A DNA stretch of 64,000 bases. Origin: Nocardia arthritidis NBRC 100137 (GTDB lineage: Bacteria; Actinomycetota; Actinomycetes; Mycobacteriales; Mycobacteriaceae). Made by a program: the position numbers and the translations under genes. The notes below the pieces were generated by a model, which was not told the origin of the DNA, made no database searches, and was given only the letters and a program-made list of their open reading frames with translations. The stretch covers positions 108,161 to 172,160 of the forward strand of contig NZ_BDBB01000019.1 in the NCBI RefSeq assembly GCF_001612765.1. Reading direction: 5' to 3'. The first letter of the stretch is position 1; every line of letters starts with the position of its first letter. Positions 46,801 through 54,732 of the stretch are shown here, in pieces.

Positions 46801-49800
46801 CGCGTTCCAGAATTTCACGCAGGCCACCCTCGAACTGTCCGGGCCCAGTGTGTCGTTCCTCGACGTGGACGCCGACACCGCGAAGACCGACCTGCACATC
46901 GGTGTGGTCGACACCCGCGACGCCGACGGCGAGCCGGGCGAGATCATCATCCGGTTCGGCTACAGCACCGACCTGTTCGACGAACACACCGTGCAACGTT
47001 TCCTCGACGGTTACATCCGCGTCCTGCTCCAGGTCGCGTCCGACCCCGGTACCGTCGTCGGCGACATCGACATCATGGACCCGGTCGAGCACAAGCGCAT
47101 CCGGTCCTGGGGCGCCGGAGCCGAGCACGAGGTCCCGGCCGAGCCGCTCACCGCCGCGACGGCGCGGCAGGCCGCGGCGACGCCCGACGCGATCGCCGTG
47201 GTCTGCGGAACCGAGACCCTCACCTACGCGCGACTGCGCGAGCGGACCGCCCGCCTGGCGCGCTGGCTGATCGAACGGGGCGTGGGTCCGGAGACAGTCG
47301 TGGCGGTGGCGATGCGGCGGTCGATCCAGCAGGTGGTCGCGCTCAACGCGATCGTGGAAGCGGGCGCGGCATGGGTGCCGATCGATCCGGGCCATCCCGC
47401 CGAACGCATTCGCTACGTGCTCGAATCGGCGGCGCCGCGATGTGTGCTGACCACCGCCGCCGACGGCTTCACGGCCGCCGAGGCGTACGACGTCGACACC
47501 TTGGACCTCGACCGCTTCGGCTCGGAGCCGGTGGTCGACGCCGAGCGCCGAGCGCCATGGCGCGCCGATCAGCCCGCCTACCTCATCTACACCTCCGGCT
47601 CGACCGGGCGCCCCAAGGGCGTGGTGGTCAGCCATCGGGCGATTGTGCACCAACTCGCTTGGATGCAAGCCGAATACGACGTCGACGCCGCCGACGTCTA
47701 TCTGCACAAGACCCCCGCGACCTTCGACGTGTCCCTGTGGGGCTACTTCCTGCCGCTGCGCGCGGGCGCACGGCTGGTCCTTGCCGGGCCGGACGAGCAT
47801 CGCGATCCGGCGGCGCTGGTCGGGTTGATCGCCGAGCACCGGGTGACGCTCACCGATTTCGTTCCCGCGATGCTCACCGTGTTCGCCCAGCACGCGACCG
47901 AGGACGAACTGTCCTCGCTGCGCGCGGTCTTCGTCATCGGTGAAGCGCTGCCTCCGGAGACCGCACGGGCTTTCGCGAGCGCGGCCCGGGCCGGCTTGCA
48001 CAACCTGTACGGACCGACCGAGGCCGCGGTGAGCATCACCCGGCACGCCGTGTCGGCTGCCGACCGCACCGCTTCCGGCGTCTCCATCGGTGTGCCGGAA
48101 TGGAATTCGCGATGCCACGTCCTTGACGACCGTTTGCGGCCGGTCCCGGTGGGCGTGGCGGGGGAACTCTACCTGGGTGGAGTTCAACTGGCCCGCGGCT
48201 ACCACGGCGCGCCCGGCCTGACCGCGGCCCGGTTCGTCGCCGATCCGCTGCACCCCGGCGAGCGGATGTACCGGACCGGCGACCTGGTGCGGTGGAATCG
48301 CGGCGGCACCCTCGACTATCTGGGCCGCACCGACTTCCAGGTGAAGGTCCGCGGCCATCGCATCGAGCTCGGCGAGATCGAAGCGGCCCTGCTGGCCGAT
48401 CCGGCGGTCGGCCGGGCCGCGGTGGCGGTCAAAGGCTCCGATGCGGGAGACCGGCTGGTCGGCTACGTGGTAGCCGCGCCGGGGGCCACGGTCGATCCGG
48501 ACGCGGTGCGTCACTCGGTCGCCCGGGTGCTGCCCGGTTACATGGTGCCGTCGGCGGTGCTGGTGCTCGACACGTTCCCGGTGAACACCAGCGGGAAACT
48601 CGACCGCGCCGCGCTGCCCCAGCCGGTGTTCACCGCACGCGCCGGAGTGCGCCCCGGCACCCCGCTGGAGCGCGCGATCGCGGAGGTCTTCGCCGATGTG
48701 CTCGCCGTGTCCCCGATCGGGGTGAGCGACGACTTCTTCGAACTCGGCGGGTCGTCACTGCTCGCGTTCACCTTGCACCAGCGGCTGTCGGACCGGCTGC
48801 GGCGCGACGTGCCCATGTCGGCGATTCTCGCGGCCCCGACCGTCGGCGGCCTCGCGGCGCGGCTGACCGGCGAGTGCGCTCCCGCCGCGCCGACGCCGGA
48901 ACGCGACGCCGTCCTCGAGCCGGAAATCGGCATCGGGGGCTGCGCACCCGCGCACAGCGGGCCGCCGCAGGAGGTCCTGCTCACCGGTGCGACGGGCTTT
49001 CTCGGCGCACACCTGCTGCAAGAACTGCTCGATCGCACCGAGGCGCGCGTGTGGTGCGTGGTGCGCGCCGACGACGCCGAAGAGGGCATCGACCGGATCC
49101 TGAGCGCGCTGAACCACTACCGGCTCTCCGGGACCACCGCCGCGGAGCGGATCGTCGTCGTCGCGGGCGATCTCACCGCACCACGCCTCGGCCTGGACCC
49201 TGCCGACTACGACTGCCTGGCCGACAGTATCGATGCGATCTACCACAACGGCGCTCGCGTCAATCACGTCGACCCCTACGCCCGGCTACGGCAGGCCAAC
49301 GTGGAGGGCACCCGGGAATTGTTGCGGCTGGCGACCACTCGCCGGGTGAAGCCGTTCCATCTGATCTCCACCATGGGCGCGGCCGTCGGCGTCGCACCGG
49401 AATCTGCGGTGGTCGCCGAGGGCGTCCGCCTGCGTGCCGACCAGGTGCCCGGGAACGGCTATCTCGCGTCCAAATGGGTTGCCGAGGAACTGGTCCGTCA
49501 GGCCGGTGAGCGCGGACTGCCGATCGCCATCTACCGGCCGGGCACCATCTGCGGCTGCCCGGACGTCGGCGTGAACAGCCCGGACGATTCGCTGTGGAAC
49601 ATGGTCCGCGCCGCCGTGATGCTCGGTATGGCGCCCGATGTGGGCGACGCCACCGTCTCGCTGGTTCCGGTGAGCTATGTGGCGGGCGCGGTCGTGGAGA
49701 TTTCGGCCCGCCCGCGCCCGGAAACCGTGTTCCACCTGGTCAATCGGGCCCCCGTCGCGGTCGGCGACATTCTCGCCAGTCTGCGTGCCCACGGGCTGCC

Positions 49801-50065
49801 GGTGGCGACGATGCCGGAGGACGCCGTGCGCGCGGGCCTGGTCAGGGAAGCGCGCCGCCGGGACGCGCGCGGCGACGATTCGCTGGTGCGCGCGGCGCTG
49901 CTGAGCCACGATTTCGCCGAACTCGCCGGTCACCTCGACTGGGCCGACGAGCACACCCGCGCGGCGCTGGCGGGCACCGGCGTGGACTGCCCGAAGGTGG
50001 ACCGCACGGTGGTGGACACCTTCGTCCGCGAGTTCATCGAATCGGGTTTCCTGCCCCGGGATTGA
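43898..50065 (+). CDS. Dimodular NRPS with C-terminal thioester reductase (A-T-C-A-T-R)
   Basis: 2055 residues. Domains in order: A1 (about 30-510; YTSGSTGRPKG near 180), T1 (GGNSLL, Ser near 563), C (HHICADG near 745), A2 (about 1070-1560; YTSGSTGRPKG near 1228), T2 (LGGSSLL, Ser near 1618) and a short-chain-type reductase (TGATGFLG near 1694; GYLASK near 1853). It starts directly with an A domain and ends with R, so the product is a dipeptidyl thioester released by reduction to an aldehyde or alcohol, which may cyclise. Aureusimine synthetase (AusA) and mycobacterial Nrp have related layouts. No MbtH, tailoring or transport gene adjoins. All core active-site motifs appear intact. Confidence 0.93.
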   Translation: MTSGIRNPRPPARNGRRRRSADSATPTFAALLAAAAEHNPDGVAVLDGETTITYRDLDARSSQLARTLIAAGAGPETAVAVALPRSLESVLAVWAIAKTGAVFVPIDPALPLSRITFQVLDCGAALGLTRTGLVTTLPTEVRWLALDDAEVIARVAANPANPIAYFERTARVRAAHAAYLIYTSGSTGRPKGVAVTHTGLAPLCTEFAARHGLDKDSRVLHFASPSFDASVLELLLALCSAATLVIAPPGLYGGTALVELLAQHAITHAFLTPSALATIEPAGLPALRSVLVGGEPCPPMLPQHWATDGRLFHNAYGPTESTIVATLSPALSPDTPVTIGSAVPGTRCQVLDHRLRPVGIGVVGELYVAGPGVARGYHGRPDLTAQRFLADPFGPPGSRMYRTGDLVRRTTTGDLDYFGRADDQVKIRGFRIELGEIDAILSTQPGVRLAVTVDRKTAAGETTLAAFVQPEPGHAPDPTALTDALAALLPKYMVPNTITIVERIPRTPTGKADRPALRLRALDEPDYRPAADLGEETVAEVLARVLGRERFGADADFFAAGGNSLLATQVAARLSEIWRLRIPPRLVFDHPTVAGLSKAIRSQQFDTARPVLRARTRPERIPLSPAQLRFWLRNQFDTTSSVDNIGFALRLSELDVPALRAAFADTVERHESLRTRYPADEAGPRQLILDTERVVEDFAIEELPDNAVPGRVRAILRHGFDVAAEVPLRVRLLRTPTEYVLVCALHHICADGSSLAPLARDVAMAYASRSAGAAPAWQPPDVQYADYALWQRDLLGSRDDPDSPLSRQLAYWTGELAGLPDELDLPADRPRPPVATLRGSATQRSVPATLHRDLLTVARAHRATLFMVMRSALAVLLSRLSGSTDIAIGVPMTNRAEPALADVVGMFVNTTVSRTGIEPGESFTALLRRTRERDLVNFAHSEVPFEHVVDAVDPTRSPGRHPLYQVGFAFQNFTQATLELSGPSVSFLDVDADTAKTDLHIGVVDTRDADGEPGEIIIRFGYSTDLFDEHTVQRFLDGYIRVLLQVASDPGTVVGDIDIMDPVEHKRIRSWGAGAEHEVPAEPLTAATARQAAATPDAIAVVCGTETLTYARLRERTARLARWLIERGVGPETVVAVAMRRSIQQVVALNAIVEAGAAWVPIDPGHPAERIRYVLESAAPRCVLTTAADGFTAAEAYDVDTLDLDRFGSEPVVDAERRAPWRADQPAYLIYTSGSTGRPKGVVVSHRAIVHQLAWMQAEYDVDAADVYLHKTPATFDVSLWGYFLPLRAGARLVLAGPDEHRDPAALVGLIAEHRVTLTDFVPAMLTVFAQHATEDELSSLRAVFVIGEALPPETARAFASAARAGLHNLYGPTEAAVSITRHAVSAADRTASGVSIGVPEWNSRCHVLDDRLRPVPVGVAGELYLGGVQLARGYHGAPGLTAARFVADPLHPGERMYRTGDLVRWNRGGTLDYLGRTDFQVKVRGHRIELGEIEAALLADPAVGRAAVAVKGSDAGDRLVGYVVAAPGATVDPDAVRHSVARVLPGYMVPSAVLVLDTFPVNTSGKLDRAALPQPVFTARAGVRPGTPLERAIAEVFADVLAVSPIGVSDDFFELGGSSLLAFTLHQRLSDRLRRDVPMSAILAAPTVGGLAARLTGECAPAAPTPERDAVLEPEIGIGGCAPAHSGPPQEVLLTGATGFLGAHLLQELLDRTEARVWCVVRADDAEEGIDRILSALNHYRLSGTTAAERIVVVAGDLTAPRLGLDPADYDCLADSIDAIYHNGARVNHVDPYARLRQANVEGTRELLRLATTRRVKPFHLISTMGAAVGVAPESAVVAEGVRLRADQVPGNGYLASKWVAEELVRQAGERGLPIAIYRPGTICGCPDVGVNSPDDSLWNMVRAAVMLGMAPDVGDATVSLVPVSYVAGAVVEISARPRPETVFHLVNRAPVAVGDILASLRAHGLPVATMPEDAVRAGLVREARRRDARGDDSLVRAALLSHDFAELAGHLDWADEHTRAALAGTGVDCPKVDRTVVDTFVREFIESGFLPRD

Positions 50066-50070
50066 GCAAC

Positions 50071-50406
50071 TCAGTTGCCCGGCGGGACGGTGGCCCGCTC
50101 GACGGGTTGCTCGGTGTGCTCGCGGGCCCGCGCTCGTGCGCGCACCTGCTCCAGCACGATCAGGCCCACCCCGATCACCAGGAAGACGGCCGCGATGATC
50201 GCGGCTACGGTCGATAGCTGGGCGAACCCCCAGCCCGCCAGTACCGCTGCGGCTATCGCGACCGCGGCCGCGACCAGCAGCAACCCGTATCCCGGCCAGT
50301 TCCTGGTGTCGGCCATCGTCGCTCCGGGCGCGGGCGCGGGGTCGCGCGCGATGTCCGGAGCGTTATCGATCGGAGGGATCTCCCATGGCCCGTCGTCCGC
50401 TGTCAC
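50071..50406 (-). CDS. usfY: UsfY-like small membrane protein
   Basis: 111 residues with two membrane segments. TRNWPGYGLLLVAAA resembles the WPGYLLLVAG segment of mycobacterial UsfY, encoded beside the sigF locus in M. tuberculosis. A GTG start with GGAGG eight bases upstream gives a Pro/Ala/Asp-rich N-terminus of about 30 residues. Here it is alone, convergent with the NRPS gene (six bases between their stops). No sigma or anti-sigma gene is nearby. Confidence 0.6.
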   Translation of the reverse strand: MTADDGPWEIPPIDNAPDIARDPAPAPGATMADTRNWPGYGLLLVAAAVAIAAAVLAGWGFAQLSTVAAIIAAVFLVIGVGLIVLEQVRARARAREHTEQPVERATVPPGN

Positions 50407-50497
50407 CGGTGTTTCCTCCCGCCGCGATACCGGCCATTTCTTCCGGTACCTGATGCGCAGAGGATGCCCGCATCATTTCCACCGAAACCGCTTGGCT

Positions 50498-51904
50498 TCA
50501 GTTGTAGGTCTTGGTGACTCCCTCGAGCAGGTGCTCGAGTGTGTCGTAGGTCGGGGTGGCGACAACGTCCAGCAGGTCCGCGGCCACCGGAGCGTTGCGT
50601 TCGGCGGCGACCTTCGCGAACTGGGCGCCGTCGTTGGTCCGGAAACCGTGCTCGGCGGCCAGCCGCTGCAACTCCGGGTCGGTGGACAGCAGGCGACCGA
50701 GCCGGTCACCCGTCTCGCCGAACGGCACCAGCGTGTGCCGGGACAGCACCGTCGGGGAGGGGTACACCAGCGTCATCTCCGGTTTGATCTGGCCGCGCAC
50801 CAGCGCCTCGACGTACTGCGCCTCGTAGATCCACACCATCGGCGTCGGGCCCATCCCCGTGGCGAGGTAGTTGTTGAACGGGCCCTCACTGGTGTTCTCG
50901 GTGTAACCCTGGCCCACGAACAGTCGCGACACCGCGGGCAGCACGGCTTGCTCGGCGGTTTGTCCCTGCACGATCGAGTTGTTGTTCGCGGCATAGCTCG
51001 CCGCCGCCAGGTACATGGCGGCGGAATTCGAGCTACGCGGATCGGTGGTGGAGATCAAGATGTTCTTGCGCACCGGGTAGGCGGTGTTGTCGGGCAGCTC
51101 GTCCCAGCGCGTGCCGTTGCGAACGAGTTCGAGGTAGCGGCGCATGTCCAGCGTCGGCACCGGGCCTGGGCGCACCGCGCCCGCCCGGGTGAGCAGATCG
51201 GTGATCGGCGTGAACGTCGCGACGGCCATCGGCGAGGAGAACGGCGTGTACTTGGCGGTCACATTGCGCTGCCGCTGGATTCGCTCGGCCGCCTGCTCAC
51301 TGGATGGGAAGGCGAAGTCGAATTTCGCGAGATCGATGGACGTGGCGATCTGGCGTGACCCGGCGGGCTCGACCTCCACGCGCACGCCGCCGCGCGCCAG
51401 CGCGTCGATCACCTTCGGGTCCTGGAAGAACGGTATCTTCTCCGACCCGACCACGCCGCGTACCACCGTGAGCGGCGCGGCGGGAGCCGGAGCGGCCGCG
51501 GGCGCCTCGGGAGCGGGTTGCCGCACGGCGAGAACGACGGCGACCACCGTCAGGATGACGACGGCGCCCACCGCATAGGGCGCGAAACGCTTCTTCGACG
51601 ACCACAGGTCACGCAGCTGCGACAGTTTCCCCGCAGGGCTCGCGGAGGGCTCGGGCGCCTTGTCCATCGGGACCGTAGCGGGTTGGACTTCCGCTTCGGG
51701 AGACTTCTCCAACTCCCGTCGCACCACGCGCTCGATCAGGATCGGAACGAATTGCCGCACCGGATGGCCCGCGAACTTCTGCCGGGCCGCGCCCACGGTG
51801 CTCTCGATATGCTCGGGAGAATAGGTCTCGGTGTAGTTTTCGACCAGCCGCTCCGTCATCTGACGGATCGCCTGTTCCTCGCGGACGGTATCGACAACCA
51901 CCAC
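50498..51904 (-). CDS. Membrane protein: N-terminal helical domain, TM segment, solute-binding-like domain
   Basis: 468 residues. An N-terminal three-helix segment (about 5-65, EEQAIRQMTERLVENY) typical of small actinobacterial dimerisation domains precedes a Pro/Ala linker and a single membrane segment (about 110-130). Residues about 145-465 form a periplasmic-side domain resembling bacterial extracellular solute-binding proteins (VVRGVVGSEKIPFFQDPKV; later MVWIYEAQYVEALVRG). Start is GTG after GAGGAG. No ABC permease accompanies it. Its substrate is unknown. Confidence 0.65.
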   Translation of the reverse strand: MVVVDTVREEQAIRQMTERLVENYTETYSPEHIESTVGAARQKFAGHPVRQFVPILIERVVRRELEKSPEAEVQPATVPMDKAPEPSASPAGKLSQLRDLWSSKKRFAPYAVGAVVILTVVAVVLAVRQPAPEAPAAAPAPAAPLTVVRGVVGSEKIPFFQDPKVIDALARGGVRVEVEPAGSRQIATSIDLAKFDFAFPSSEQAAERIQRQRNVTAKYTPFSSPMAVATFTPITDLLTRAGAVRPGPVPTLDMRRYLELVRNGTRWDELPDNTAYPVRKNILISTTDPRSSNSAAMYLAAASYAANNNSIVQGQTAEQAVLPAVSRLFVGQGYTENTSEGPFNNYLATGMGPTPMVWIYEAQYVEALVRGQIKPEMTLVYPSPTVLSRHTLVPFGETGDRLGRLLSTDPELQRLAAEHGFRTNDGAQFAKVAAERNAPVAADLLDVVATPTYDTLEHLLEGVTKTYN

Positions 51905-52364
51905 AGTCTCCTCGGCGTCGGGGGTAACGCGGCAGCGTCTCCGGCCTGCACCGCGCTGGCCAACACTAGCCCCATCACGCGACCGCCGACATCCGCGCAG
52001 ACTTCCCTCCGGTGAACGATTTCGGCTGCGCCGGTGCGCATCTCACCACGATGCGCGGGTCCGTCTGCCCAGCTCACAGGCTCGCGATCGACCCGAGCAG
52101 AGCGCACGCGGCAGCACCGTGCCACCGCGGGCGGCGCCTAGCCCGCCATGGAGAATTCAATGGGCAATCCCCGACCCGCCACCACACGTTGTATTCCCGT
52201 TTCCCGCCGCCGCGCGGACGGGACGTGCCCATCGACGCCACACTCGTGGCGCTCGGTGCCCCACCCCACCGGACGCCCTCGTCAGCGGCAGAGAATTACT
52301 TCCGGGTAGCGCGAACCGAGGAGTTGACGATATCGTCAGCGCATTGCCCGTCGAAAGGAGCCCT
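51905..52364. other. 460-base divergent intergenic region
   Basis: Lies between the solute-binding-like gene and the SDR gene. It must hold both promoters and contains the perfect palindrome at 52325-52338. Open frames that extend the SDR gene upstream lack family sequence. Nothing else was recognised. Confidence 0.5.
52325..52338. promoter_or_regulatory. Perfect 14-base palindrome TGACGATATCGTCA upstream of SDR gene
   Basis: Lies 26 bases before the SDR start codon and overlaps a TTGACG -35-like hexamer, so a bound repressor would block the promoter. TetR proteins commonly use such TTGACGATATCGTCA-type sites, but no TetR gene lies in the immediate surroundings. Confidence 0.5.
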
Positions 52365-53168
52365 ATGTCTCGCGTCGCCGTGGTCACCGGTGCGTCGTCC
52401 GGAATCGGGAAGGCCACGGCCGCCGCTCTGGCCGGGCGGGGATATCGCGTGATCGGAACCAGCCGCAACCCCGGCACCATCGGCTCCGACGCCGTTGTGC
52501 CCGGCGTCGAGTACCGGGCGCTCGACCTCACCGACCCGTCGTCGATCGCTGCCTTCGCCGCCGGTCTGGACCAGGTCGACGTACTGGTGAACAACGCGGG
52601 CGAAAGCCAGGCGGGCCCGCTCGCCGAACTACCCACCGACGCCGTCGAACGGCTGTTCCAGCTGAATGTGCTCGGACCGGTCGCCCTGACCGGTGCGGTG
52701 CTGCCCGGCATGCGGGAACGCCGGTACGGCCGCGTCGTCATGGTCGGATCGATGCTCGCCAGCTTCCCCATGCCCTACCGCTCGTCCTACGTCGCCACCA
52801 AGGCGGCACTGCGCGGCTTCGCGGTAGCCGCCCGCTTCGAGGAGTCCCCCTTCGGCGTCTGGATCACCGCCGTCGAGCCCGGCCAGATCAACACCGGCCT
52901 GCGCGAGCGCCGCACCAAGTACCTCGCCGAAAACTCCCCCCACACCGCCGATTTCACGACTTTCATGGCGAAACTGGACGACAAGCAGGGCAAGGGCATC
53001 GCCCCGGAGAAGGTCGCCACCACGATCGTCGAAGCGATCGAAGCCGACCGCCCCAAACCCCTCTACGCCGTAGGAAGCAACGCCCCCGCCCTCTTCACCC
53101 TCCGCCGCCTCCTCCCCCGCACGGTCATGGAACGCATCATCGCCCGCGCCCACGGCCTTTCGCGCTGA
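52365..53168 (+). CDS. Short-chain dehydrogenase/reductase
   Basis: 267 residues of the classical SDR family: VVTGASSGIGKATAAAL (cofactor loop), NNAGESQAG, catalytic Ser in VMVGSMLASF, and YVATKAAL (Tyr-x-x-x-Lys). The Ser-Tyr-Lys set is intact, so NAD(P)(H)-dependent oxidoreduction is expected; the substrate is unknown. AAAGGAG precedes the ATG. The gene sits after the palindrome at 52325 and is followed seven bases later by a small gene. Confidence 0.85.
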   Translation: MSRVAVVTGASSGIGKATAAALAGRGYRVIGTSRNPGTIGSDAVVPGVEYRALDLTDPSSIAAFAAGLDQVDVLVNNAGESQAGPLAELPTDAVERLFQLNVLGPVALTGAVLPGMRERRYGRVVMVGSMLASFPMPYRSSYVATKAALRGFAVAARFEESPFGVWITAVEPGQINTGLRERRTKYLAENSPHTADFTTFMAKLDDKQGKGIAPEKVATTIVEAIEADRPKPLYAVGSNAPALFTLRRLLPRTVMERIIARAHGLSR

Positions 53169-53175
53169 GTACCCG

Positions 53176-53406
53176 ATGGCGCTGTACGCGGAGATCCGAA
53201 AGATAGCGGAAGACCAGCGGCAGGTCCGCTACGCCTACACCACCGCGTCGGGAGTCGAGCGAACCCTTCTCCTCGACAAGGTCGCCGAGACGATACGCCC
53301 CGAGATCGGCACCGAGGACATACTGTTCCGCGCGGTTGCGCGCAAGGTCGCCTCGGCGTGGTTGAACAACAAGAGCGCACCTGATCGTTTACTCGCGCAG
53401 TCGTAG
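53176..53406 (+). CDS. Small conserved-looking protein of unknown function
   Basis: 76 residues, no signal peptide or membrane segment; sequence such as EIRKIAEDQRQVRYAYTTASG and later PEIGTEDILFRAVARKVASA. It begins seven bases after the SDR stop, so it probably shares that transcript. The family was not recognised; codon use resembles neighbouring genes. Confidence 0.55.
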   Translation: MALYAEIRKIAEDQRQVRYAYTTASGVERTLLLDKVAETIRPEIGTEDILFRAVARKVASAWLNNKSAPDRLLAQS

Positions 53407-53477
53407 CCCGCGCCGAAGCGCATCGGTCGGCCGTGCTGGTTGCGAGCCGCGCCGTCGCGAACTCGAGGTGGTCGCAG

Positions 53478-53551
53478 TGCCCCCAGTCGGACTCGAACCG
53501 ACACTTGGCGGATTTTAAGTCCGCTGCCTCTGCCAATTGGGCTATAGGGGC
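53478..53551 (-). tRNA. tRNA with anticodon UAA (Leu), short variable arm
   Basis: 74 bases fold into a cloverleaf: acceptor GCCCCTA/TGGGGGC (one T-G pair), a D arm with GG in the loop, anticodon stem GCGGA/TCCGC with loop CTTAAAA, variable region CAAGT, and T arm GTCGG-TTCGAGT-CCGAC. The discriminator base is A; CCA is not encoded, so it must be added after 3' processing. The anticodon reads UUA leucine, but a five-base variable region is class I, unlike normal class II leucine tRNAs. RNase Z lies next door. Confidence 0.85.
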
Positions 53552-53768
53552 GTCCGGGACAGCGTACCGAGTCGTACGGCTGTACCGGAATTCCGAGTGT
53601 TCCTCGGGGTGGCGGGGCGTCGGCCGTGGGCGGATGCCGGAGGGCGCGGTCGGGTGACCGGCGCCGGTGGCGGTTGTTTCGAGCCCGGGGCGGCAGGCGT
53701 CCCAGAGAACTAGATCGGTCTGGGCGGGCCGGTGTTAACGTTCGCCGGTCGACTCGGCGTGTCGGGCG

Positions 53769-54686
53769 TCAGCGCCGGGGTGGCACCGGGATTCGGGCGA
53801 GGTCGGTGGCGATGTGGATCTCGCCGGTGAAGTACTTCGCCGCTTCGGCCAGGTGCTCGTCGAGGTCTCGGTAGCGCTGGGAGAAGTGGGTGAGGACCAA
53901 GGTGCGGACGCCCGCTTCGGCGGCGGCCCGCGCGGCTTGGCCCGCGGTGAGATGGCCGTATTCGACGGCGAGGTGTTCGTCGGCGTCCAGGAAGGTGGCT
54001 TCGATGACGAGCATGTCGGCGTCGGCCGCGAGCTCGCCGACACCGGCGCACAGCCGGGTGTCCATCACGAAGGCGAAGCTCTGACCGGCTCGGGGTTCGC
54101 TGATCTCCGCCAAAGTGATGGTGCGACCGTCGAACTCGACCTCGCCGCGCTGTTGCAGTTCGGCGATGATCGGCCCGCGCAACCCCAAGGCGCGCAACCG
54201 ATCCGGCAGGATGCGCCGGCCGGGCGGCTCGCTGAGCCGATAGCCGAAGGTGTCCACCGGATGCGAGAGGTGCACCGCCGTCACCGTGAACGGCGCCCCC
54301 GGCAAGTCCACGGGGCCGGGGGCGGCGACCGGGCGCGGCCGCAGTTCGGCGCGGTGATAGTAGGACGTCGCGTTGACCAAGCGGTCGTAGTACACGCCGC
54401 CCGACGCCGGGAAGCAGACGTCGACCGGATGCGGCACCCGATCGAGGTTGATCCGCTGCACCACTCCGGCCAGCCCGAGGCTGTGGTCACCGTGGAAATG
54501 GGTGATGGCGATCCGGGTGATCCCGGTGACGGACACACCGGCATAGGTCATCTGCCGCTGCGTCCCCTCACCGGGATCGAACAGGATCGCCTCGTCGTCC
54601 CACCGGAGCAGGTACCCGTTGTGGTTTCGCTGTTTTGTCGGCACCTGACTCGCGGTTCCGAGAACAACCAACTCACGCTGCGACAC
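53769..54686 (-). CDS. rnz: Ribonuclease Z
   Basis: 305 residues of the metallo-beta-lactamase fold. Removes 3' trailers from tRNA precursors. Zinc motif THFHGDHSLGLAG (about 61-73) and the later His/Asp clusters (VHLSHPVDTFGYRL, FVMDTR and VLTHFSQRY) are intact. The N-terminus MSQRELVVLGTASQVPT is typical for RNase Z. It sits about 220 bases from a tRNA gene lacking an encoded CCA, a fitting substrate. Transcribed in the same direction as that tRNA. Confidence 0.93.
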   Translation of the reverse strand: MSQRELVVLGTASQVPTKQRNHNGYLLRWDDEAILFDPGEGTQRQMTYAGVSVTGITRIAITHFHGDHSLGLAGVVQRINLDRVPHPVDVCFPASGGVYYDRLVNATSYYHRAELRPRPVAAPGPVDLPGAPFTVTAVHLSHPVDTFGYRLSEPPGRRILPDRLRALGLRGPIIAELQQRGEVEFDGRTITLAEISEPRAGQSFAFVMDTRLCAGVGELAADADMLVIEATFLDADEHLAVEYGHLTAGQAARAAAEAGVRTLVLTHFSQRYRDLDEHLAEAAKYFTGEIHIATDLARIPVPPRR

Positions 54687-54732
54687 CGCGTCAGGCTATC
54701 CGCCGGCCTCCGGCACGCCGAACACGGCCGCG

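Noticed and set aside
46079..48514. 811-codon minus-strand frame opposite the NRPS
   Set aside because: It is an antisense shadow of the A2/C coding region with no domain or ribosome-binding site.
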